A stretch of DNA of 6,575 bases from DATMBL01 sp050735975 (GCA_050735975.1 JBOHVS010000237.1:1-6575); one strand, 5' to 3'. Shown: positions 1 to 5,220, counted from the first letter of the stretch. Notes: generated by a model not told the origin, from the letters alone. Numbers and translations are program-made.

Positions 1-2
1 GT

Positions 3-378
3 AGCACGACAGGACAATTAACAGACAAACAGTTGAGAGTCATCCCCTTCTTGCTAGCGGCCTCATCGATTGAGGAAGGATGCAAACGCACCAAAATTAG
101 CAAGGCGACCATATACGGCTGGCTAAAGGAGGAACCGTTTCGAGCGGAGTTACGGAGAGGGCGCGAGGAAATTACGCGGGCATGCGTTTGAAATGCTCAA
201 AGCCGGGATCTCTAAGGCTGCCGAAACCCTAATTGAGTTACTGAGTAGCGAAACGCAATCAATTCGGCTCCGGGCTGCCGAGGACATTATCGAGTTCACC
301 CAAAAAAGCATGGAACTCGAAGACTTGGAGAGGAGAATTACCGCATTGGAGGTGGACAGGAGACGATATGAAGCTTGA
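3..378 (+). pseudogene. Frameshifted helix-turn-helix, small-terminase-like protein (5'-partial)
   Basis: The reading frame is open from the window edge and its start lies outside. Frame 3 (bases 3-179) gives a helix-turn-helix region at about residues 11-42, with the hallmarks LTDKQLRVIPFL, SIEEGCKRTKISKATIYGWL and EPFRAELRRGREE. It would then stop at TGA 189. If one G of the GGG at 178-180 is skipped, translation continues as HAFEMLKAGISKAAETLIEL to TGA 376. The second half is helical and ends in a charged coiled-coil-like tail (MELEDLERRITALE). Both halves together match the usual layout of small HTH proteins related to phage terminase small subunits (phBC6A51-like), which are also common in bacterial chromosomes. 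Such proteins bind DNA; the exact role here is unknown. The single extra G is either real decay or an assembly error. The stop overlaps the next ORF by 11 bases, which suggests an old operon. Confidence 0.65.
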
Positions 379-835
379 ACAAAGAATACGAAAGCTGGAA
401 GGGCGGACGGATACCGGACTCGCAGCCGTTCTATATGGCTACTATACAGCTCGTGATCCAAACGATCCGGCTTTGACGGTGGGACCGGATGAAGATGGTG
501 AGGCACGCCTTTCGCCTTACTGGACAGTCTGGTTTCTCGAGGGAAACAGCGAGGAGCAGGAGCGAGAGCTTCAAGAGCTTAGGCGTGATCCGAGATTCAA
601 TCATCCTCCAAAAGAAAACCCGAATTGGATCGGAGGTGCCCAGCTGTTCGTCCAGTACATAACTGGCGGCTCATACGACATGACCATATCAGCCGTCAAA
701 CGCCCCGATCGTATTCAACAGCATTACCAATCCGCGCCGACCCGCTATACCTGGCCGCAACTGGACGCTCCTTCCCAGTTATGGCTCAATCGGCCAACGA
801 TAAAATCCCGCCAGGTCCGCAGCTGGAGGTACTGA
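368..835 (+). CDS. Hypothetical protein in the phage-like cassette
   Basis: This is a 155-residue open frame starting at ATG 368. It has a good ribosome binding site (AGGAGA, 358-363) five bases upstream and overlaps the preceding HTH gene by 11 bases, so translational coupling is likely. The N-terminus MKLEQRIRKLEGR is helical and charged, like the coiled-coil tail of the gene before it. The remainder is acidic to neutral, with many aromatic residues (LYGYYTARD, SPYWTVWFLEG, YTWPQL). It has no signal peptide or membrane segment. I do not recognise the family. The last 18 codons overlap the next open frame (781 onward), which is long for a real overlap and leaves the true C-terminus slightly doubtful. 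It is probably an accessory protein inherited with its two damaged neighbours. Confidence 0.55.
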   Translation: MKLEQRIRKLEGRTDTGLAAVLYGYYTARDPNDPALTVGPDEDGEARLSPYWTVWFLEGNSEEQERELQELRRDPRFNHPPKENPNWIGGAQLFVQYITGGSYDMTISAVKRPDRIQQHYQSAPTRYTWPQLDAPSQLWLNRPTIKSRQVRSWRY

Positions 836-1052
836 CGGCTGAAAAGGTGTTCGGCTGGAAAAACGTTCACGAGCATGAGGGTTCACTTGTCGGTAAGAAG
901 CAGGATAAGGCCTGGCGCTAGCGATTAGCCAAGGTTTCCCTCTATTCGACAACCCTTTCCATGCATATGCCATCGAAGAACGGATGAAACAACTTGGGCG
1001 GTTGGACCGATACCAGAAAGAACTCTCGAAGATTACCCACGCCACAAAATAG
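781..1052 (+). pseudogene. Broken phage ABA-sandwich-like protein
   Basis: ATG 781 opens a frame reading PGPQLEVLTAEKVFGW and then GKKQDKAWR before TAG 919. Reading through that stop gives RLAKVSLYST. At about 945-950 the frame must then shift as if one base were lost, and the text continues NPFHAYAIEERMKQLGRLDR up to TAG 1050. The ordered signature (L...L.AEKVFGW, then LYST, then a helix with A.AIEERMK.LG) is that of the small phage ABA-sandwich domain family, found in phages and in many bacterial genomes with no known biochemical role. Two lesions in about 90 codons argue for a dead gene. The alternative is several sequencing errors, because the HTH gene upstream also carries a frameshift. 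No clear ribosome binding site precedes 781. Confidence 0.55.
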
Positions 1053-1119
1053 AATCTCGGGCTACTGCCGTTTATCCATGGTTCTTTTCTTGCTCATCAA
1101 TTTAGACTAAAAGGATTGT

Positions 1120-1566
1120 ATGCGACCGTCAGGTAGTACGAGACCTATAATCTTCGGTTTTATACTTGCGATCGGCATTACCTTGACCCTACCCCACTTT
1201 GCTTTTGGTGCCGCTCGCTCTTTCGGCGGGTCCGGGAGATTCAAGGCTCCTAGGATACACCGACAACAATCCTTTTTACGCCCTTTCCACGGCTTTGACA
1301 GCTCGGGAAGATTCAGGGCTCCTAGGATGCATCGGCAAGATTTCTTTTCACACCCTTTCCACCGCTTTGGATTTGTTGGTGTGGGCGGAGTCAGCGAGCA
1401 GCCAGTCATTATTATTCAGCAGTTTCAGCCTGCGTCAGTCACCGAACCTAGAGAACCTGCCACAAACAGAATTTACGTTCAGCCGCGTTGGGTGGACGGC
1501 GGGTATGGAGTGGAAGTCTTACAGCCCGGATACTGGACCGACCCGAAGCAAGCGCCAGAACGTTGA
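1120..1566 (+). CDS. Small secreted protein with a duplicated 24-residue segment
   Basis: This 148-residue protein starts at ATG 1120, behind AAAAGGA at 1109-1115. Residues 1-30 form a clear signal peptide: basic start (MRPSGSTRP), hydrophobic core (IIFGFILAIGITLTL) and a small-residue exit (FAFGAA), so it is exported through Sec. Residues 38-61 and 62-85 are a tandem duplication with the consensus SGRF(K/R)APR(I/M)HRQ...F..PFH.F, giving a basic region rich in His, Phe and Arg. The C-terminal third (NRIYVQPRWVDGGYGVEVLQ, then PGYWTDPK) resembles the W.pGYW-type motif seen in small secreted proteins of environmental bacteria. There are no cysteines for a lipid anchor. Its function is unknown; it may sit in the envelope or periplasm. 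It is intact, unlike the genes on either side. Confidence 0.65.
   Translation: MRPSGSTRPIIFGFILAIGITLTLPHFAFGAARSFGGSGRFKAPRIHRQQSFLRPFHGFDSSGRFRAPRMHRQDFFSHPFHRFGFVGVGGVSEQPVIIIQQFQPASVTEPREPATNRIYVQPRWVDGGYGVEVLQPGYWTDPKQAPER
1231..1374 (+). repeat. In-frame tandem duplication, 2 x 72 bp
   Basis: Bases 1231-1302 and 1303-1374 encode two versions of the same 24-residue segment inside the secreted protein. The first half of each unit is the most alike (TTCA.GGCTCCTAGGAT in both). The second halves have diverged but keep the PFH.F motif. The 72-base period preserves the reading frame, so this is a domain-level duplication. Confidence 0.7.
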
Positions 1567-1626
1567 CCGCTGATTCTATTGCTGCCGAGCAACTCGCGAG
1601 ACCACAGATTAGCGAGAAAGGAAACG

Positions 1627-1719
1627 ATGCGAGGAAACACTCCCACTTCTAATTGGTATTCAGCTCCATTTTATCAATACTGGTCGGATAGGTTCCGTTT
1701 TCCAAAGCAATCTGTTTAA
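1627..1719 (+). CDS. Possible very small ORF (30 aa), aromatic-rich
   Basis: ATG 1627 follows AAAGGA with about five bases of spacing, which is a good ribosome binding site. The peptide begins MRGNTPTSNWYSAPFYQYWS, ends KQSV, and has eight aromatic residues out of thirty. It lies 60 bases downstream of the secreted-protein gene on the same strand and could share its transcript. No family is recognised. A frame this short can arise by chance, so the ribosome binding site is the main support. Confidence 0.22.
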   Translation: MRGNTPTSNWYSAPFYQYWSDRFRFPKQSV

Positions 1720-1725
1720 GTCGAA

Positions 1726-1917
1726 TTAATTTGCTGCCTTTAGCACCGATACATAAACGCTCTGTGCCTTCGCATGAAATTCACCCGAAGTAACGTATAT
1801 CCTCTTCTCATTCGACGAGAACACAGCTCCTGCCGGTGCCGGCACACTTGTTTGAGCCAGTTCCTTTCCGCCGATATCGTCAACTAGGAAAACCTTGTTT
1901 GACTGTTTGCCGACCAC
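1726..1917 (-). pseudogene. Possible C-terminal remnant of a beta-propeller-like protein
   Basis: The minus-strand frame begins at GTG 1917 and ends at TAA 1726. The text has the rhythm of WD/YncE-type propeller blades: NKVFLVDD as one strand pair, then AGAVFSSNEKRIYVTSG (the usual hydrophobic-S.n.krIYVtsg pattern), then a final strand SVYVSVLKAAN. The frame stays open upstream to about 2030 but the text is no longer propeller-like, and no convincing start or ribosome binding site is present. A whole propeller needs several such blades, so this would be only the last one or two. It overlaps, antisense, the weak N-terminal part of the plus-strand frame at 1836-2444, and the two cannot both be intact genes there. 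Recognition is by pattern only. Confidence 0.3.
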
Positions 1918-2444
1918 GCAAATTGTGTTTGAGGCGACCGCAACCTGCTCTGCCTGTTGACGAAAGTACCAATTCGGTTGTTGCCAATTGTTTATCGGTT
2001 GTTTTTTACCGGGCTGAGCCTGAAGTCACGGTGGATTTGCTCGAGCTTTTCCTCAAGAATAAATGCTGCAGTGAAGAAACTATCCAGCAGCTGTTGCGCA
2101 CGACGCGGATCAGGCAGCATCTTAAGCCCTGTGAAAAGAAGCTGATACGGTTGGGGCTGGATCTACGAAGCGCACGGGAGAAAGCCGAACAGGCTGAGAT
2201 CCAAGCGGCTCGACGGGCCTATATCTCATCGTATTTTCTAAGTCGTTATAACCGCGAACAGCTGTACGATGAGGTTTGGTCGGAACCGACACAGAACGTG
2301 GCAAAGAAATACGGACTGTCGGATGTTGGGCTAGCAAAAGTCTGTAAAAAGCTGCAAATTCCCCGCCCTGGCTTGGGGTATTGGGCAAAAAAGGCTGCAG
2401 GGAAGCCTGTGGGCAAGCGACCTCCACTACCCCGGCTCAACTGA
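1836..2444 (+). CDS. Protein with REQLYDEVW / GYWAKK module, probably truncated
   Basis: The open frame runs from GTG 1836 to TGA 2442 and contains no ATG. Its first 65 codons look non-coding and oppose the propeller-like remnant. A likelier coding start is GTG 2031 (VDLLELFLKNKCCSEETIQQ), giving 137 residues, though no ribosome binding site supports it. Residues 137-202 of the long frame hold a well-conserved module of unknown function: YNREQLYDEVWSEP, NVAKKYGLSDVGLAKVCKKL, IPRPGLGYWAKKAAGK and PPLPRL. The A..YG.SD.GL.K.C..L stretch has the look of a helix-turn-helix, so DNA binding is plausible but unproven. As I recall, related proteins usually continue well past the PPLP motif, whereas this one stops after LN, which suggests 3' truncation. 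The segment just before the module (residues 110-130) is a charged helix. It lies in the accessory left part of the window. Confidence 0.5.
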   Translation: MPAHLFEPVPFRRYRQLGKPCLTVCRPRKLCLRRPQPALPVDESTNSVVANCLSVVFYRAEPEVTVDLLELFLKNKCCSEETIQQLLRTTRIRQHLKPCEKKLIRLGLDLRSAREKAEQAEIQAARRAYISSYFLSRYNREQLYDEVWSEPTQNVAKKYGLSDVGLAKVCKKLQIPRPGLGYWAKKAAGKPVGKRPPLPRLN

Positions 2445-2479
2445 TTGATACTCAAGTGACCGGTTTCAAACCTTCGAAC

Positions 2480-2507
2480 CAACGGACTTTTTTCATGCTG
2501 TCCGTTG
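2480..2507. repeat. Inverted repeat CAACGGAC / GTCCGTTG
   Basis: There is a perfect 8-base stem: 2480-2487 (CAACGGAC) pairs with 2500-2507 (GTCCGTTG). The 12-base loop includes a run of six T. It lies 35 bases after the preceding gene. The T-run is in the loop and not after the stem, so it does not fit a standard terminator on the plus strand. The GTCCG core recurs at 2511-2515 and, inverted, near 2955-2972, so the stem may be part of a set of protein-binding boxes. Confidence 0.5.
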
Positions 2508-2517
2508 ATTGTCCGTG
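2500..2517 (+). repeat. GTCCG-N6-GTCCGTG box, left copy
   Basis: GTCCG occurs at 2500 and again at 2511, an 11-base period (one helical turn), followed by TG. The same arrangement, GTCCG-N6-GTCCGTG, is present in inverted orientation at 2955-2972, with 15 of 18 positions identical. The two boxes bracket about 440 bases that hold the small membrane-protein ORF. They could be terminal repeats of a non-autonomous element or arm-type sites for a recombinase. The sequence alone does not decide. Confidence 0.4.
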
Positions 2518-2554
2518 AATCCTGAAAGCGATCCACGCGACACGGGTCGAGGGC

Positions 2555-2749
2555 TTAAAGGTGCGTGGGGTTAGGGGTAGCGCCGCATTTTCCCGTGCGC
2601 GGGATCGTTACTCCAAGAACGAGAAGAGCGATGCCAGTGAAAAGCGCGAAGTCGCTAAGGGAGTGTCCGGAAAGTTTCCAAGCGGCGAATAGGGAGATCA
2701 CGCCGAAGCCAGCGACTAGAAAGCCGAAGATGTCAGCGACCGCCTTCAT
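2555..2749 (-). CDS. Small two-helix membrane protein
   Basis: This is a 64-residue minus-strand frame from ATG 2749 to its stop at 2555. Two hydrophobic segments are evident: about residues 6-26 (DIFGFLVAGFGVISLFAAWK) and 34-50 (FALFTGIALLVLGVTIP). A short polar hairpin (LSGHSLSD) joins them, and a polar tail of 14 residues follows. The shape is that of a small inner-membrane protein with both ends on the same side. The family is not recognised and the ribosome binding site is weak. The gene lies between the two GTCCG boxes and points away from the tRNA block. Support is the hydrophobic pattern alone, which is hard to obtain by chance in an antisense frame. The plus-strand frame over the same bases is Arg/Pro-rich and looks like a shadow. 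Confidence 0.45.
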   Translation of the reverse strand: MKAVADIFGFLVAGFGVISLFAAWKLSGHSLSDFALFTGIALLVLGVTIPRTGKCGATPNPTHL

Positions 2750-2799
2750 GCCGGCTTTGCTTCATATCAGAAACGGCGTATATCCTTCAACGAGAAGGA

Positions 2800-2937
2800 A
2801 TGACCGAAGGATTTCAGCATTACAAGAATTACCCGATCTCCGGTTCGGCGATCCCTTGCACCGCTACTGGCCACGGCGGCTGGGACTGCTCACGGCATGA
2901 TCTTCGAGCCGGAGATGTGGCAAGCATTAAAGCCTGA
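2800..2937 (+). CDS. Possible small ORF (45 aa)
   Basis: ATG 2800 is directly preceded by GAGAAGGA (2792-2799), which is too close to be an ideal ribosome binding site. The peptide contains HYKNYPISGSAIPC and GHGGWDCSRHD and has fairly protein-like composition. No family is recognised. A second short frame (2897-2986, MIFEPEMWQALKP...) overlaps it, and neither can be favoured from sequence alone. It lies in the roughly 290 bases between the membrane-protein gene and tRNA-Lys, which otherwise hold only the right GTCCG box and a short hairpin near 3020. Confidence 0.15.
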   Translation: MTEGFQHYKNYPISGSAIPCTATGHGGWDCSRHDLRAGDVASIKA

Positions 2938-2954
2938 AAGTGTCCCAAAAATGA

Positions 2955-2972
2955 CACGGACAAAACACGGAC
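2955..2972 (-). repeat. GTCCG-N6-GTCCGTG box, right copy
   Basis: On the minus strand this reads GTCCGTGTTTTGTCCGTG. It matches the left copy at 2500-2517 in inverted orientation (15/18), with the same 11-base spacing between the GTCCG cores. It lies about 72-90 bases beyond the 3' end of tRNA-Lys. A separate perfect 10-base inverted pair, ATTGTCCGTG at 2508-2517 against CACGGACAAT at 2966-2975, strengthens the relation. Confidence 0.4.
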
Positions 2973-3043
2973 AATTTCGTGCCTAACAGCTACTGGACCA
3001 GATGACTTTTTACGGGCAGAGCACGCAAGTGCTTGAAAGAATT

Positions 3044-3119
<76 letters not shown>

Positions 3120-3142
3120 ACGTCCTTGCTTCGCGCGGAATT

Positions 3143-3191
3143 TCAAATCTCAGATTTACAGATCTCAAATCGTTTGCAATCTGAGATTTGA
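3143..3191. repeat. 14-bp perfect inverted repeat in the tRNA-His/tRNA-Lys spacer
   Basis: Bases 3143-3156 (TCAAATCTCAGATT) are the exact reverse complement of 3178-3191 (AATCTGAGATTTGA), with a 21-base loop that itself contains AGATCTCAAAT. It would form a long AT-rich hairpin in a tRNA-His-tRNA-Lys precursor. There is no T-run after the stem, so termination is doubtful. It could be a processing signal or a small dispersed palindromic repeat. Confidence 0.65.
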
Positions 3192-3212
3192 GGTTTGCAA
3201 CCCCGAAGGGCT

Positions 3213-3289
3213 TGGGGTGAGTGAAGGGATTTGAACCCTCAACCCCTGGAGCCACAGTCCAGTGCTCTAACCGTTGAGCTACACTCACC
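3213..3289 (-). tRNA. tRNA-His(GTG)
   Basis: The minus-strand cloverleaf has acceptor stem GTGAGTG (3288-3282) paired with CACTCAC (3223-3217). The extra 5' G (G-1, position 3289) faces discriminator C (3216), the diagnostic identity element of bacterial tRNA-His. The anticodon stem is CTGGA/TCCAG and the loop CTGTGGC, with anticodon GTG at 3255-3253. The T arm GAGGG-TTCAAAT-CCCTT is intact, and CCA is encoded at 3215-3213. Confidence 0.95.
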
Positions 3290-3304
3290 GCATAAAATCG
3301 ATTC

Positions 3305-3381
3305 TGGCGCGCCAGAAGGGATTCGAACCCCTGACCTACGGCTTAGAAGGCCGTTGCTCTATCCAGCTGAGCTACTGGCGC
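3305..3381 (-). tRNA. tRNA-Arg(TCT)
   Basis: The minus-strand cloverleaf has acceptor stem GCGCCAG (3381-3375) paired with CTGGCGC (3315-3309). The anticodon stem is ACGGC/GCCGT and the loop CTTCTAA, with anticodon TCT at 3347-3345, which reads AGA. The T arm AGGGG-TTCGAAT-CCCTT is present. The discriminator is G, and CCA is encoded at 3307-3305. Confidence 0.95.
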
Positions 3382-3455
3382 CAAAAACAACAGCGAGTAA
3401 CAAGCGGCGAGTGAACGTTCTCACCAGCACTCATTACTCAGAGCTTTAATTTAAA

Positions 3456-3532
3456 TGGTCGGGGCGAGAAGATTTGAACTTCCGACCCCCTGCGCCCAAG
3501 GCAGGTGCGCTACCAGGCTGCGCTACGCCCCG
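3456..3532 (-). tRNA. tRNA-Pro(TGG)
   Basis: The minus-strand cloverleaf has acceptor stem CGGGGCG (3532-3526) paired with CGCCCCG (3466-3460). The anticodon stem is CCTGC/GCAGG and the loop CTTGGGC, with anticodon TGG at 3498-3496. The T arm GGAAG-TTCAAAT-CTTCT is intact. The discriminator is A, and CCA is encoded at 3458-3456. It is the first tRNA of the block, 39 bases downstream of rdgB. The 73-base spacer to tRNA-Arg contains only direct GCGAGT-like words. Confidence 0.95.
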
Positions 3533-3547
3533 TCAATGACCACAGCC

Positions 3548-3575
3548 ATTCTACACGGGCAAGTCGTGAAATCAA
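3548..3575 (-). promoter_or_regulatory. Sigma70-like promoter of the tRNA block
   Basis: On the minus strand TTGATT (3575-3570) is followed after 16 bases by TAGAAT (3553-3548), close to the TTGACA/TATAAT consensus. Transcription would start near 3541, giving a leader of only about nine bases before tRNA-Pro, which is typical of tRNA genes. The -35 box includes the rdgB stop codon (TGA, 3574-3572), so the promoter sits at the very end of that gene. Read-through from rph-rdgB may add to transcription. Confidence 0.5.
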
Positions 3576-4186
3576 GGTTTTGTCGTGAGTATGTCGGGTA
3601 AAACAGACGCCAATTTCTTCAGCGCTTTGCCTCGATGGCTGACCGTTGCCTTGGTTTCGCGTGCGATTTCTCCGAAGGTCTTGCCGAAGGCTGGGTAGAA
3701 AAACAAGGGATCGTAGCCGAATCCATTTTTCCCTTTGGGAGCGAAGGCGATCCGTCCTTCGCACTGGTCTCGGACCGTCCACTCCTTCATAGCTGGTGAC
3801 CTTGGCGCGCATAGCGCGAGAACACAGACAAACCGCGCGCCGCGATTCTCTTCCGAAACGTCCGCCAGTTCGGCGAGAAGCTTTTCGTTGTTGCGCTGAT
3901 CATTTGCATCCTCGCCGCTGTAGCGCGCGGAATAAACTCCAGGAGCACCGTCAAGAGCGTCAACTTCCAAACCGGAATCATCGGCTAAGGTCAACAACCC
4001 GGAATATTGCGCCAGCGCCCTCGCCTTCTTCAGCGCGTTCTCCTTGAAAGTCGCGCCATCTTCAACCACTTCGGGCCACTCGCCGAGGTCTTTCGGCGAA
4101 ATAATTTTGATGGGCAGGGCGCTCAGGACGGCTCGAACTTCAGCGAATTTGCCGGGATTGGTCGTAGCGACGAGCAGTTCGATCAC
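3572..4186 (-). CDS. rdgB: XTP/dITP pyrophosphatase (non-canonical purine NTP pyrophosphatase)
   Basis: This cytoplasmic house-cleaning enzyme hydrolyses dITP, XTP and ITP to the monophosphate and pyrophosphate, keeping deaminated purines out of DNA and RNA. The protein has 204 residues, the normal length for the HAM1/RdgB family. Key motifs are the substrate loop ATTNPGKFAEVR (7-18), FKENALKKA (47-55), the catalytic ADDSGLEVDALDGAPGVYSA (68-87) with D70 as the expected general base, GFGYDPLF (155-162) and SHRGKAL (183-189). The start is GTG 4186, 11 bases after the rph stop. There is no strong ribosome binding site, so coupling to rph translation is likely. rph followed by rdgB is a common gene pair in many bacteria, which supports both calls. 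The tRNA block follows immediately. Confidence 0.95.
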   Translation of the reverse strand: MIELLVATTNPGKFAEVRAVLSALPIKIISPKDLGEWPEVVEDGATFKENALKKARALAQYSGLLTLADDSGLEVDALDGAPGVYSARYSGEDANDQRNNEKLLAELADVSEENRGARFVCVLALCAPRSPAMKEWTVRDQCEGRIAFAPKGKNGFGYDPLFFYPAFGKTFGEIARETKATVSHRGKALKKLASVLPDILTTKP

Positions 4187-4197
4187 AATGAGCCGTA

Positions 4198-4920
4198 TCA
4201 GGAGCTGGAGGCCAAGACCTTCTTTTGCGCTTTGAGCAGCTCGCGGATGCCGTCCTGCGCCATTTCGGCCATACGTTCCATCTGTTTCTTGGTGAATGGC
4301 GCGCTTTCCGCCGTTCCCTGGACTTCGATGAACTTACCGGAGCCGGTCATAACGAAGTTCATATCGACGTCGGCTTTGCTGTCTTCTTCGTAGGATAAAT
4401 CGAGGAGGACCTTGCCGTTGATAATCCCGATACTGACCGCGGCCACCGAGTCTTTAATGGGGTCTGCCTTAAGGATACCGCGATTCAGCCAGCTTCGGAC
4501 GGCCTCTACCAGTGCCACGTATGCGCCGGTAATCGATGCCGTTCGCGTACCGCCGTCGGCCTGGATCACGTCACAATCGATCCAGACCGTTCGTTCGCCG
4601 AAACTATGGAGGTCTGCGATAGCTCGCAGGCTGCGACCGATGAGTCGCTGGATCTCATGGGTTCGGCCCCCCACCTTCCCCCGCGAAGACTCGCGGCCGA
4701 TTCGCGTCTGAGAAGAGCCCGGCAGCATGCCGTATTCCGCGGTGATCCACCCTTTACCGCTGTTGCGCAGAAATTGCGGCGCGCGGTCTTCAAGCTTGGC
4801 CGTGCAAATGACTCGCGTGTCACCCACCTCGATCAGCACTGAACCGTCGGCGGTCTTGATATATCCGGGCGTAATCGCCAGCGGCCTCAGTTGTTTTGGT
4901 TTTCTGCCGTCGCTTCTCAT
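4198..4920 (-). CDS. rph: Ribonuclease PH
   Basis: This is a phosphate-dependent 3'-5' exoribonuclease that trims the 3' ends of tRNA precursors and some other RNAs, acting in the cytoplasm as a hexameric ring. The 240-residue length is standard. Family landmarks in order are MRSDGRKPKQLRP (1-13), GWITAEYGMLPGSSQTR (57-73), GRTHEIQRLIGRSLRA (85-100) with the conserved R86, the phosphate-binding DGGTRTASITGAYVAL (122-137), and the metal-site region LSYEEDSKADVDMNFVMTG (175-193), with D180 and D184 as likely ligands. EVQGTAE (199-205) follows. The start at ATG 4920 is fixed by the conserved MRSDGR beginning, though no strong ribosome binding site is seen. It is the first gene of the minus-strand group rph-rdgB-tRNAs. 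Its substrates, tRNA precursors, are encoded just downstream. All key motifs are intact. Confidence 0.96.
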   Translation of the reverse strand: MRSDGRKPKQLRPLAITPGYIKTADGSVLIEVGDTRVICTAKLEDRAPQFLRNSGKGWITAEYGMLPGSSQTRIGRESSRGKVGGRTHEIQRLIGRSLRAIADLHSFGERTVWIDCDVIQADGGTRTASITGAYVALVEAVRSWLNRGILKADPIKDSVAAVSIGIINGKVLLDLSYEEDSKADVDMNFVMTGSGKFIEVQGTAESAPFTKKQMERMAEMAQDGIRELLKAQKKVLASSS

Positions 4921-4941
4921 TCGAGAGTCCGATCCATGCGT

Positions 4942-5010
4942 TTATAGTTCAAGCCGTTCAAATCGTTCGAGCCGTTCAAGCCGAAACCCGGCTGGATATT
5001 TCTTAATCAT
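4942..5010 (-). CDS. Micro-ORF with LER(F) repeats upstream of rph
   Basis: A 22-codon minus-strand frame runs from ATG 5010 to TAA 4942. It reads MIKKYPAGFRLERLERFERL, then EL, ending 21 bases before the rph start. The repeated Leu-Glu-Arg comes from the 9-base tandem repeat at 4947-4982. An AAGGAG box exists near 5038 but is about 25 bases away, too far to serve this ATG. It could be a leader peptide for rph or just a reading of a repeat. I favour the latter. Confidence 0.15.
   Translation of the reverse strand: MIKKYPAGFRLERLERFERLEL
4947..4982. repeat. 9-bp tandem repeat, four copies
   Basis: There are four head-to-tail units: GTTCAAGCC, GTTCAAATC, GTTCGAGCC and GTTCAAGCC. Units 1 and 4 are identical, and the inner ones differ at one or two positions. 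The array lies 27 bases upstream of the rph start, in the probable leader of its mRNA. Confidence 0.75.
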
Positions 5011-5139
5011 AAAGAACGCAAGGCTCGCACAAAATTCTCCTTGAGTCCTTTGCACTACTATAGTTGAGAGTTTTCGCAGGCTGCGCAAATTTTCCGGTCA
5101 CCGATTTTAATTTGGCCAATTGACAAGACAATATGATCT

Positions 5140-5220
5140 CACCACGAAGCACACGAAGGACACGAAGGGTTCGGACAGTTTATACTCTTCAACTTCGTGC
5201 ACTTCGTGACCTTCGTGGTG
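5140..5220. repeat. CACCACGAAG-type inverted repeat (hairpin), copy 1
   Basis: The left arm 5140-5167 is built from the nine-base-period word CACGAAG. The right arm 5193-5220 is its reverse complement at 24 of 28 positions, with a 25-base loop. Mismatches fall only in the two-base spacers between CACGAAG words. This kind of palindrome is a dispersed intergenic repeat in several environmental phyla and probably a non-autonomous, MITE-like or REP-like element. Two related copies lie at 6227-6308 and from 6512 to the window end. Confidence 0.75.

Noticed and set aside
150..506. 118-codon minus-strand frame
   Set aside because: It lies antisense to the HTH and hypothetical genes, is Ser-rich shadow text, and shows no domain.
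781..1052. TAG 919 as a recoded (read-through) stop in a phage with an alternative code
   Set aside because: The same gene also needs a frameshift to stay open, and the upstream HTH gene is frameshifted too. Decay or sequencing error explains all three more simply. The neighbouring core genes show no sign of recoding.
3018..3035. AGCAC-GCAA-GTGCT hairpin after tRNA-Lys as a terminator
   Set aside because: The stem is only five base pairs, and no T-run follows it on the minus strand, so it does not qualify as a rho-independent terminator.
3572..4842. Several frames of 60-128 codons on both strands inside rdgB and rph
   Set aside because: All are shadows of two well-supported conserved genes and contain no domains.
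5140..5220. Hairpin as a CRISPR repeat or riboswitch
   Set aside because: It is a single palindrome built of repeated words, with related copies elsewhere in the window in non-equivalent contexts. No aptamer-like conserved core is visible.
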